Positions 17,004 through 24,055 of a stretch of DNA of 33,891 nucleotides are shown here, in pieces. Each line of letters opens with the position of its first letter. The first letter of the stretch is position 1. Where the stretch lies: contig NZ_JAACYW010000106.1 of assembly GCF_015356825.1 (NCBI RefSeq), positions 1-33,891 of the forward strand, given 5' to 3'. The notes below the pieces were generated by a model. That model searched no databases. It saw only the letters and a program-made list of their open reading frames with translations, and had not been told where the DNA came from. The position numbers were made by a program, and so were the translations under genes. This DNA is from Catenulispora rubra (lineage in GTDB: Bacteria > Actinomycetota > Actinomycetes > Streptomycetales > Catenulisporaceae).

Positions 17004-18260
17004 TCAGGCCGGAGGCCGCTCGTCCAGCACCTGGCGCAGCTTCCCGGTGCGCGGGTTCGTCACCAACTCGCTGCGGGGTACCCACTCGATCGCGAGCTCG
17101 TGGATCACGCCGTCGGCCGCGTAGATCGGGTAGTCCGGGCGGGCGGCGTGGACTGCGTCGAGGAGGCGTTGGGTGAGCTCCGGGGGTGGCTGTTCGGTGT
17201 AGCCCAGGCGCAGGATCAGGCCGTCGCGGCCGTCCCAGCGCCGCTGCACCATCTGCATGCCGGTCATGAAGTGCTGCGGGTCCGCGGCGATCAGTGCTGC
17301 GCGGACGTCCTCCGTCGGCATGGCGATCGTGCCGACGCGGGCGCCCTCGATCGAGCGGCCGACGAGGCGGAAGTGGCGGCGCTCGACGTCGGCCCACTCC
17401 GCGCGGTCGCCGACCGGGTAGCGGATGATGGGCATCAGGGTCCTGAACAGGTTGGTGACCAGGAGGCGGCCCGGGACGCCCGCGGCGGTGATCGGCTCGT
17501 CGGTCTCGTCGTCGACGATCTCCACGAAGGTGCGGTTCGCGAACTCCTCGTGCACCCGCACGTCCGGGCCCGGCACCGGCGCGGCGACCAGGCCGGCGTC
17601 GACCGAGGCCAGGCCGATCGAGTTCACCGTCGCCTTCGGGAAGGCGCGCGCCAGGATCGGCCGCAGGTCGTCGAACATCAGGTCGCCGGCGAACAGGACC
17701 AGCTCCACCGAGCCGGCGTCCTGGCCCCGCTTGATCACGCACTCGGCGACGGCGCTCAGCTTCATCGGCTCGCCGACCAGCACCTGGATCTGGAAGTTGG
17801 CGATCAGCTCGGCGATCGCCTCGTCCGGCGTCGCGGAGCCGACCGGGAAGCGGACGTTCTCCACCGGCGAAGCGTGCAGTCCGTGCTCCATGAACAGCAT
17901 CCCGCTGTAGAGCTCGCCGGAGGCCATCAGGTTGGCGACGCGGTGTCCGGGCTTCAGCCCGGCGCGCACCATCCCCGCGCCGAACGCCGTCACCGCGTCG
18001 GCGTGCTCGCCGCGCGTCCACGGCGAGAACTTCGGCGCTCCCGTGGTGCCGCCGGTCTTGTAGACGCCCGCGTCGGTGAGCGGACCGGTCAGCAAAGTGT
18101 TCTCCGGCCACCGGTTCGCGACCCAGAAGGCGGCCTGATCGACGACCGGGAGCTGGGTGATGTGCGAGATCGTGGCCGGGACGTCCTTGTACGCCTCCGC
18201 GTAGAACGGCGAGTGCTTCCGGGCGAAGTCGACCAGTTCCTGCAACGATTTCTGAGGCAT
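17004..18260 (-). CDS. PaaK-like adenylate-forming enzyme (copy A)
   Basis: A 418-residue relative of phenylacetate-CoA ligase and of EhpF-type adenylating enzymes of phenazine antibiotic pathways; these activate a carboxylic acid as acyl-AMP. The phosphate loop is intact (KTGGTTGAPKFSP), as are the acidic segment RYPVGDRAEWADVE and the C-terminal catalytic-lysine region NPRTGKLRQVLDE. It is shorter than typical ANL ligases, as in the PaaK group. ATG at 18260 has an AAGGAG site. It is the last gene of the leftward five-gene operon, 19 bp behind the SDR gene. It is more distant in sequence from the other two PaaK-like proteins than those are from each other. Acid substrate unknown. Confidence 0.85.
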   Translation of the reverse strand: MPQKSLQELVDFARKHSPFYAEAYKDVPATISHITQLPVVDQAAFWVANRWPENTLLTGPLTDAGVYKTGGTTGAPKFSPWTRGEHADAVTAFGAGMVRAGLKPGHRVANLMASGELYSGMLFMEHGLHASPVENVRFPVGSATPDEAIAELIANFQIQVLVGEPMKLSAVAECVIKRGQDAGSVELVLFAGDLMFDDLRPILARAFPKATVNSIGLASVDAGLVAAPVPGPDVRVHEEFANRTFVEIVDDETDEPITAAGVPGRLLVTNLFRTLMPIIRYPVGDRAEWADVERRHFRLVGRSIEGARVGTIAMPTEDVRAALIAADPQHFMTGMQMVQRRWDGRDGLILRLGYTEQPPPELTQRLLDAVHAARPDYPIYAADGVIHELAIEWVPRSELVTNPRTGKLRQVLDERPPA

Positions 18261-18279
18261 CGCAATCTCCTTACAAAAG

Positions 18280-19134
18280 CTAATCGAGGCCGATCCAGGT
18301 ACGAGCCAGCGACTGGATGACCGAGCCGTCCCGGTCGGCCAGCTTGTGGTCGATGTACTCCTGGGCCCACCGGCTGGTGGGGATCCGGAATGCCGGTCGC
18401 TCCTCAGTCAAGGTCCGGACTACGACCTCGGCGACCGCGCCGGGCAACTGCGCCGCCCTCTCCCAGCCCTGTTTCGAGATCCAGCCGATGTAGTCGGCGA
18501 ACGTGGACGCGTACACGCCCGACGCAGCCTGGATCGTCGAGCGGTCGGCGTCCGGGAAGATCCCGAACTGCGTGAAGGGCACGAAGCCCGGGACCACGAC
18601 GGACACCTTCACACCCTGGGCGGCGGCGACCGGGGCGAGCGCCTCCATGAAGCCCTCGACGGCGGACTTCGCCGCGCTGTAGGACTCGTTGAACGGCTGC
18701 CCGACCACCCCGTGCACACTGCCGATCGTCACGAGGCGACCGCCCGAGGCCCGCAGCAGCGGCATGGCCAGCCGGCTCACCGCGATGACCCCGAAGAAGT
18801 TCACTTCCATGTTCGCCCGCAGCGCGGCCATCGTGGACATTTCCATCGTGGGATCGGAGCTGGCGACTCCGGCGTTGTTGACCAGCGCGTCCAGCCGGCC
18901 GTAGGTCTTTTCCACGTAGGTCACGCATTCCTGGACGGAATCCGGGTCGGTGACGTCGAGCTGCCGGACGTCCACCTCGACCCCGGCGTCGTCCGCCGCC
19001 GCGAGCAGCAGCTCAGCCCGCCCCGGGTCGCGCATCGTGGCCACGGTCGCGAAGCCGTCACGCGCGCAGGCGACGGCGGTCGCCAGGCCGATGCCCGAGG
19101 ACGTCCCGGTGATCAGTACGGTTCGGTCGGTCAT
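18280..19134 (-). CDS. Short-chain dehydrogenase/reductase of the cluster
   Basis: A 284-residue classical SDR. Cofactor loop TGTSSGIGLATAVA (TGxxxGIG), NNAGVASSD, active-site Ser in TIGSVHGVV, and Tyr/Lys as YSAAK in ESYSAAKSAVEGFMEAL. The extended C-terminus (about 230-284) and the Asp-Val-Asp segment after strand 3 are usual for ketoreductase-like SDRs. ATG 19132-19134 overlaps the MFS stop (ATGA), so it is translationally coupled in the leftward operon. It probably reduces a ketone or oxidises an alcohol on the product or an intermediate. Confidence 0.9.
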   Translation of the reverse strand: MTDRTVLITGTSSGIGLATAVACARDGFATVATMRDPGRAELLLAAADDAGVEVDVRQLDVTDPDSVQECVTYVEKTYGRLDALVNNAGVASSDPTMEMSTMAALRANMEVNFFGVIAVSRLAMPLLRASGGRLVTIGSVHGVVGQPFNESYSAAKSAVEGFMEALAPVAAAQGVKVSVVVPGFVPFTQFGIFPDADRSTIQAASGVYASTFADYIGWISKQGWERAAQLPGAVAEVVVRTLTEERPAFRIPTSRWAQEYIDHKLADRDGSVIQSLARTWIGLD

Positions 19135-20417
19135 GAGGCACTTCCCGCCAACTCGGCGCCGGATTCCACCGAGCGCTCTGCCTCCGCGGCGTCCAGCAAG
19201 GGTTGGATGCGGATCGCAGACACGAATGACAGCGCCGCCAGCAGCGTGCCGCCGGCCATCATCACCCGGGAGGCGTCGAGCACCCCGAGCGAACCTGTCA
19301 GCAGACTGACACCCAGACCGCCGACCAGCGCGGCCAGCGGAATCACGCCCCAGGTGAAGACGCGGTACGCGGCGTGCATGACGCCCTGGTTCTCGGCCGT
19401 CATGCGCGACTGCCGCGTCGGGGCGCTACACACGTTGATGCACGACATGCAGAACCCGTAGCCGGCCATGGTCACCGCGATTACCGCCGTAGGCGGCAGC
19501 GCCGGAGCGGCAAGGATCCCGAGCCCGACCAGGTTGTGCGCCAACAGCGACCAGGCGAAGGTGCGCCCCAGGCCGAAGCGCGCCGCGATCCTCGGCGCGA
19601 TGACAGCACCGATCAGCGCGCCCACGGCCGCAACCGACATCGCCGCGCCGAAGGCGCCGGTCGACAGGTGCAAGCCCCGGTACGCGAGGATCGGCAGCAC
19701 CGTGACGAAAACCGGGCCGCCGGCGTTGAGCGTCACCGCCGCCAGCACCACGCGCCGCAGCACCGGATCGGCCCAGTTGAGCCGGAAGCCGAGGGTCAAA
19801 CGCTGCCGGATCGAGCCGGCGGTGACCGTCTTGGTGCCCCAGGGCTGCATGAAGCGGAACGAAGCCGCGGATATCAGGTAACTGGCAGCGTCCACGAACA
19901 GCGCGCCCACGCCGAGCGCGCTGTAGAGACCTGCCGCTATCGACGGCCCGGCGACCTCGGTCACCGAGCCGCTGCCCTCCAGCCGGGAGTAGGCGCTGAC
20001 CACGTCGTCCTCGGCGACCACGGCCGGTACCGCCACCAGGTAACCGATGTTGAAGAAGATCGTCGCGCCACTCACCACCGCGACGCAGCCGAACAGCAGC
20101 GGCGTGGACAGAAAGTGCCGCCAGTACGCGATCGGGATCACCGCCACGGCGGCCAGCCGGACCAAGTCGCACGTCAGCATCGTGCGACGCTTGTCCCAGC
20201 GGTCGACCAGCACCCCGGCCACCGGCCCGACCAGCGGGATGCCCAGGTACTGCGCCATGGAGACGATGCCGACCTGCAACGGGCTGGCGTGCAGCGCGAA
20301 GATCATCAGGGCCGGCACGACGAACACCGTGACCTTGTCGCCGGCCATGCTCACCGTCTGGCCGGTCCAGAACAGGTTGAACCCGCGCCCCAGGTTCGCC
20401 GGCGAGCGCCTGCTCAC
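19131..20417 (-). CDS. MFS exporter of the cluster
   Basis: A 428-residue, about 12-helix MFS protein of the EntS-like (MFS_3) type. The N-terminus NLGRGFNLFWTGQTVSMAGDKV and the loop GPVAGVLVDRWDKRRTML are characteristic of this branch, which includes siderophore and macrolide exporters. I chose GTG at 20415-20417 because it overlaps the upstream stop (GTGA) and gives the correct N-terminus; a longer frame upstream reads as shadow of the PaaK-like gene. Location inside the operon suggests export of, or self-resistance to, the cluster product. Confidence 0.9.
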   Translation of the reverse strand: MSRRSPANLGRGFNLFWTGQTVSMAGDKVTVFVVPALMIFALHASPLQVGIVSMAQYLGIPLVGPVAGVLVDRWDKRRTMLTCDLVRLAAVAVIPIAYWRHFLSTPLLFGCVAVVSGATIFFNIGYLVAVPAVVAEDDVVSAYSRLEGSGSVTEVAGPSIAAGLYSALGVGALFVDAASYLISAASFRFMQPWGTKTVTAGSIRQRLTLGFRLNWADPVLRRVVLAAVTLNAGGPVFVTVLPILAYRGLHLSTGAFGAAMSVAAVGALIGAVIAPRIAARFGLGRTFAWSLLAHNLVGLGILAAPALPPTAVIAVTMAGYGFCMSCINVCSAPTRQSRMTAENQGVMHAAYRVFTWGVIPLAALVGGLGVSLLTGSLGVLDASRVMMAGGTLLAALSFVSAIRIQPLLDAAEAERSVESGAELAGSAS

Positions 20418-21652
20418 GTCTGCTCCCGCACCACGAAGTTCGAGGTCTTGCCGGTGCGGTCGTTGCTGACCAGGGCCTCGGTGACGGTCACCCGGAAGTT
20501 GCCCGGGTCGTGCTGGAACGCGGTGCTCAGGGTGAAGGTCGAGGCCAGCAGGTCCTTGCGCAGCTGCTCGGTGTCGACCGAAGAATCGGCGGCCGAGTCG
20601 GCACTGGCGAGCACCAGCACCTCGACGCTCAGTGCCCGACCCTGGTTCTCGGTGATCACGACCTGCGCGCGGGACACCCCGGGCCCTCGTTCGACCTGCG
20701 CCACGATGTCGTCCACGTGCAACCCGAGCCCGCGCACCTGCACCACACTGTCCCGGCGCCCCAACACCCGCATCGCGCCACCCGGCCGCCCGCACGCGCA
20801 GGCCACGATCTCGCCCGCGTCGCCGGTCTGGTACCGCAGCACCGGGTTCAGCATCTCAGGGTTCAACGTCGTGAAATCCAGCAGCTCGTCACCGCCGACG
20901 TGCACCAGCTGCTCGGGCAGGACATGGAACGTGTCGTCAGGACAGTCAGGCGTGTTGGTCCCGACCACCCAGGTCTCGGTGCTCCCGAACATCCCCCACC
21001 GGCGCGCCTCGGGCGCGACCGCCGCCATGTCCGCCTCCAGCTGCGGCTGCCACGCCTCACCGAGCCACAGCACCTTGCGCAGCGCAGGAAGCGTGATCCC
21101 GGCGGCGCGCGCGTTCGCGAACCACAACCGCAGCACGCTCGGCGTGCCGCCGATCGCGGTCACCTTCCGTGCGGCGAAGAACGCCAGCCAGTCAACGTAC
21201 TCGTCAGCGGTCACCGAACCGACCGCGATCACCTGGCAGCCACACAGGTCGGCCAGCGAGGCGGCGAGGAAGTGCGCGCCCCACATGCGGCCGGCGCCCC
21301 AGCCGTTGACGAACACGTCGTCGCGATCCAGCGGTGCCCACTGGGCATGGACGCCGGCCATGTAGAAGCCGGTCGGCGCGTAGCCGACCTTCGGCGCGCC
21401 GGTGCTCCCGCCGCTCTGGAACAACCAGGTGGCGCCGTGCTCGGCCTTCGGCTCCAGATGCGCGAGCGCGACGTTGAGATCGTCCTTGACCAGCGGCGGA
21501 ACCGTCGCGATGTGGTCGAGGGAGAGGATCTTGTCGTGGCCGTCGTAGCGCGCGGCGAGCGCGGGCACCGTCTTCAGCCGGTCGAGCGAGTGCTGGGCGA
21601 CGGCCAGCCGCGATTCGGCTGCCTCAGAGGACTGAGAGAAGGACTCGGTCAT
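20414..21652 (-). CDS. PaaK-like adenylate-forming enzyme (copy B, intact motifs)
   Basis: A 412-residue PaaK/EhpF-like adenylating enzyme. The phosphate loop SGGSTGAPK is at residues 80-88, the FGSTETWVVGTN motif (A5-like) is present, the RYQTGDAGEIV hinge acid is present, and the C-terminal catalytic lysine is Lys402 in NDRTGKTSN. A Cys pair CACG lies near the hinge, as in some PaaK relatives. It aligns almost without gaps to the 410-residue protein encoded by the divergent operon. ATG 21650-21652 overlaps the ATP-grasp stop (ATGA). It likely activates the acid used by the adjacent ligase; substrate unknown. Confidence 0.87.
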   Translation of the reverse strand: MTESFSQSSEAAESRLAVAQHSLDRLKTVPALAARYDGHDKILSLDHIATVPPLVKDDLNVALAHLEPKAEHGATWLFQSGGSTGAPKVGYAPTGFYMAGVHAQWAPLDRDDVFVNGWGAGRMWGAHFLAASLADLCGCQVIAVGSVTADEYVDWLAFFAARKVTAIGGTPSVLRLWFANARAAGITLPALRKVLWLGEAWQPQLEADMAAVAPEARRWGMFGSTETWVVGTNTPDCPDDTFHVLPEQLVHVGGDELLDFTTLNPEMLNPVLRYQTGDAGEIVACACGRPGGAMRVLGRRDSVVQVRGLGLHVDDIVAQVERGPGVSRAQVVITENQGRALSVEVLVLASADSAADSSVDTEQLRKDLLASTFTLSTAFQHDPGNFRVTVTEALVSNDRTGKTSNFVVREQT

Positions 21653-22647
21653 CGCGCCGCCCCCGATTCTTCCAACCACGCGGTGTGGGCATCCCGGTAG
21701 GCGGCGAACCGCGCGCGGGCGACGTCCTTTTGGATCGAGCGGTCGTCGTCGGCCGCGCCGTCGGGCAGGATGACCCCGTCCAGCTCCAGCTCGGAGAACC
21801 AGTACCGCTCCCCGTCGTGGAGGAAGTCCACGCAGAAGAACGGGATCGGCAGCTTCTCGGCGAAGTAGGCCGCCGCCTCCGCGAGCTCGTCGGGGACGGT
21901 GGCGAACATCTCCGTCTTCCCGGCCCGGCTGGCGTTGGCCACCAGCGAGCCGGCCTCGGGGGTCCGCTTGGCCATCGCGTACGGCTTGCCGCCGATGACG
22001 TAGACGCGGTAGTCGATCGTGCCCTCGCCGAGGTAGGGCTGGACCACCAGCGTGGTGTCGCCGCCCTGGGCCAGGCTCGCCAGGCCCCTGAGGTCCTCGG
22101 AGTCGCGCGCCAGGTTGATCCCGCCCCCGCCGCACCAGCCGGTCGGCTTGACGATGGCCGGGAAGCTCACGTTCGGCAGGACCACCTCGTACAGGTGCTT
22201 GCCGATGTCCCGGCCGGAGCCGACGCGGATGGTCGGGATCGGCGGGATCGGGGAGCCGTCCAGGTACAGGACGGTGGCCAGCTTGTCGTTGCCGATCATC
22301 GACGTCCAGGCCGGGAACGGCAGGTAGAAGCCGCACTGCTCCAGCACCGCGTAGAGCGCGTACTGGTTGAAGATGTCAGCCGACTGATACGGCAGCGAGT
22401 ACAGGGCCGTGATGAACAGGGTGTCCTGCGGGGTCACCAGCTGGTCGTCCACGTAGACCCGGGGCGCGCCGCGGACCGTGGCGTCCACGGTCACCGCGTC
22501 CGGAGAGTGCCGGGTCCAGGTCATGCCCAGCGCTTCGGCGGCCTCCGCGTACAAGTCCCAGAAGAACGGTTGCCAGAAGGCCTGTCCCCGGGTGGACTCC
22601 CGGTCCGGGAACACCCAGCACATGCGGCGCAGCGTGGAGGCGGTCAT
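21649..22647 (-). CDS. ATP-grasp ligase
   Basis: A 332-residue ATP-grasp protein, a class that joins a carboxylate (via acyl phosphate) to an amine. Visible elements: Lys122 (NDKLAT), Lys167 with the glycine loop IVKPTGWCGGGGIN, the VVQPYLGEGTIDYRVYVIGG strand pair, and the metal-binding region FFCVDFLHDGERYWFSELEL. The usual E-x-N at the end is E-L-E (Glu286, Glu288) with Asp274 before it, a deviation. ATG 22647 lies only 3 nt behind the shared promoter box, so the message may be leaderless; no ribosome site is visible. It is the first gene of the leftward operon and the best candidate for amide formation in the cluster. Confidence 0.85.
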   Translation of the reverse strand: MTASTLRRMCWVFPDRESTRGQAFWQPFFWDLYAEAAEALGMTWTRHSPDAVTVDATVRGAPRVYVDDQLVTPQDTLFITALYSLPYQSADIFNQYALYAVLEQCGFYLPFPAWTSMIGNDKLATVLYLDGSPIPPIPTIRVGSGRDIGKHLYEVVLPNVSFPAIVKPTGWCGGGGINLARDSEDLRGLASLAQGGDTTLVVQPYLGEGTIDYRVYVIGGKPYAMAKRTPEAGSLVANASRAGKTEMFATVPDELAEAAAYFAEKLPIPFFCVDFLHDGERYWFSELELDGVILPDGAADDDRSIQKDVARARFAAYRDAHTAWLEESGAAR

Positions 22648-22654
22648 GGGGTCG

Positions 22655-22716
22655 AGCGTTCCAACCGGCGCTCCGAGACCGCCCCGGATCGGCTGCAGAT
22701 CCGCTGCAAATCCGCT
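22655..22716 (-). promoter_or_regulatory. SARP-type promoter of the leftward operon
   Basis: On the minus strand the cores AGCG, AGCG, AGCC, GGCG and AGCG occur at exact 11-bp spacing (plus positions 22713-22716, 22702-22705, 22691-22694, 22680-22683, 22669-22672). The last is 8 bp upstream of AACGCT (22655-22660), the presumed -10. SARP activators are known to bind direct heptamer repeats at 11-bp period whose last copy lies 8 bp before the -10. The ATG follows 7 bp beyond the -10. Confidence 0.8.
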
Positions 22717-22749
22717 GTGACCGGGGCCGCCGCGCGGTGCACGGCGTCG

Positions 22750-22789
22750 AGCGGATCTGGAGCGCTCTTGAAGCGCGGGTTGGAACGCT
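22750..22789 (+). promoter_or_regulatory. SARP-type promoter of the rightward operon
   Basis: On the plus strand TCGAGCG, TGGAGCG and TGAAGCG carry AGCG cores at 22750, 22761 and 22772, exactly 11 bp apart. The last core ends 8 bp before AACGCT (22784-22789). TCGAGCG matches the heptamer consensus often reported for SARPs (TCGAGxx). The predicted transcript starts near 22796, leaving a leader of about 27-36 nt. Confidence 0.8.
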
Positions 22790-22822
22790 CGACGCAGTCC
22801 TCGTCCGCAGCCAGATCGGGGT

Positions 22823-24055
22823 ATGCCGCCTATGTTGCCCGAGTTCCCCTCCACGGAGCCCGACGCACTCGACACCGTGCGCTCCACCCTGGCCAGGCTG
22901 CGTTCCGTCCCGGCGCTGGCCGACCGCTACTGCGACGTCGTGGCCCTGGACAGCCTCGAAGACCTGATCCACGTCCCGGTCACCGGCCGGGACGAGCTGA
23001 GCGTCGCACTGGCGCATCTGAAGCCGAAGGCGCGCTCCGGCGCGACGTGGTCGTTCCAGCGGGACTGCGGCACGGGTCTGCCAGAGCTCGGATACGCGCC
23101 GACCGGCCTGTACATGAACGAGGTGTACGACCGGTGGAAGCCACTGGGGCCGGCGGACGTCTTCGTCAACGGCTGGGCCGCGGGCCGGCTGTGGGACGCG
23201 CACTACCTCATGGGCGTCTACGCCGACCTGGCCGGCTGCACGGTCCTCGGGCTCGGCGCGGTCGAGCAGGGCGAGATCGGCTACTGGCTGGAGTTCTGCG
23301 CCGACCGCGACGTCACCTCCTTCGGCGGCGCCCCTGGCGCACTGCGGCCGATCTTCGCCCGGGCCCGCGAGCTCGGCCTGAAACTGCCGACGCTGCGCAG
23401 CATCATCTGGCTCGGCGAGGAGTGGGATCCGGCGATCGACGACGACCTGGCGTACGTGGCGCCGGACGCGCAGCGCTGGGGTCTGTTCGGCGGCGCCGAG
23501 ACCCTGGTGATCGGCACGAACACCCCCGAGTGCGCCGCCGACATCTGGCATCCGCTGCCCTCGCAGCTGGTGCACGTCGGACGGGACCAGATGCTCGACG
23601 TCACCTCGCTCAAGCCGCACGGCCTCAACCCGGTGCTGCGCTTCCGGACCGGCGACGCGGGACAGTGGGTGTCCTGCCCCTGCGGCCAGGCCGGACCCGC
23701 GCTGCGGGTTTTGGGCCGGCGGATGGGAGAGGTGAAGTTCCGCGGCCTGTTGCTCGACGTGGACGGCCTGGTCGCGGACGTCGCCGGGCAGCCCGGGGTG
23801 TCGCGGGTGCAGATGGTGATCACCGAGCACGCGGCCCGGGGCGCGACCGCCGAGGTGCTGGTCGTGCCGTCGCGCGACGCGGCCGGGGATCTGGCCGCAC
23901 GGGTGCGCACGCACATCCTCGCCTCGGCGATCGGTCGGGCTTGCACGGCGTTCCGGAACGATCCGGAGGCGCTGGCGGTGCGGTTGGTGGACAGCGTGAT
24001 CAGCAACGAGCGGACCGGCCGGGCCGCCGATCTCGTGATGCGGCGGCACTCGTGA
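22823..24055 (+). CDS. PaaK-like protein with lost catalytic motifs (copy C)
   Basis: A 410-residue paralogue of copy B, aligned almost without gaps and about half identical by eye. The phosphate loop SGGSTGAPK of copy B is RDCGTGLPE here (residues 80-88), losing the loop serine and lysine. The C-terminal catalytic lysine is Arg400 (NERTGRAAD). The fold-keeping blocks remain (GATWSFQ, GYAPTGLYM, DVFVNGWAAGRLWDAHY, IGTNTPEC, NPVLRFRTGDAG). It is therefore likely a pseudoenzyme: a partner subunit of copy B, a transferase that uses an adenylate made elsewhere, or a scaffold. ATG 22823 has its GGGG only 1 nt away; ATG 22832 (spacing 10) may be the real start. First gene of the rightward operon. 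Confidence 0.87.
   Translation: MPPMLPEFPSTEPDALDTVRSTLARLRSVPALADRYCDVVALDSLEDLIHVPVTGRDELSVALAHLKPKARSGATWSFQRDCGTGLPELGYAPTGLYMNEVYDRWKPLGPADVFVNGWAAGRLWDAHYLMGVYADLAGCTVLGLGAVEQGEIGYWLEFCADRDVTSFGGAPGALRPIFARARELGLKLPTLRSIIWLGEEWDPAIDDDLAYVAPDAQRWGLFGGAETLVIGTNTPECAADIWHPLPSQLVHVGRDQMLDVTSLKPHGLNPVLRFRTGDAGQWVSCPCGQAGPALRVLGRRMGEVKFRGLLLDVDGLVADVAGQPGVSRVQMVITEHAARGATAEVLVVPSRDAAGDLAARVRTHILASAIGRACTAFRNDPEALAVRLVDSVISNERTGRAADLVMRRHS

Larger units (their letters stand above)
22651..22793. repeat. 16-bp inverted repeat bounding the divergent promoters
   Basis: GTCGAGCGTTCCAACC (22651-22666) and GGTTGGAACGCTCGAC (22778-22793) are perfect inverted copies, so each divergent promoter carries the same 16-bp box in its own direction. 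The box includes the presumed -10 (AACGCT). Confidence 0.95.

Noticed and set aside
16899..17010. A frame reading APVLTETGSLAALAQHTELSG, reminiscent of lasso-peptide leader motifs (PxLxExG)
   Set aside because: There is no ribosome site or separate stop, the frame runs on into antisense of the PaaK-like gene, and no lasso B, C or E proteins are in the window. It is probably a chance resemblance or part of the degraded gene.
21685..24051. A very long upstream extension of the adenylation-domain frame
   Set aside because: It runs antisense to the ATP-grasp gene and out of frame through copy C. The true start is the GTG that overlaps the copy C stop, where adenylation-domain sequence begins.
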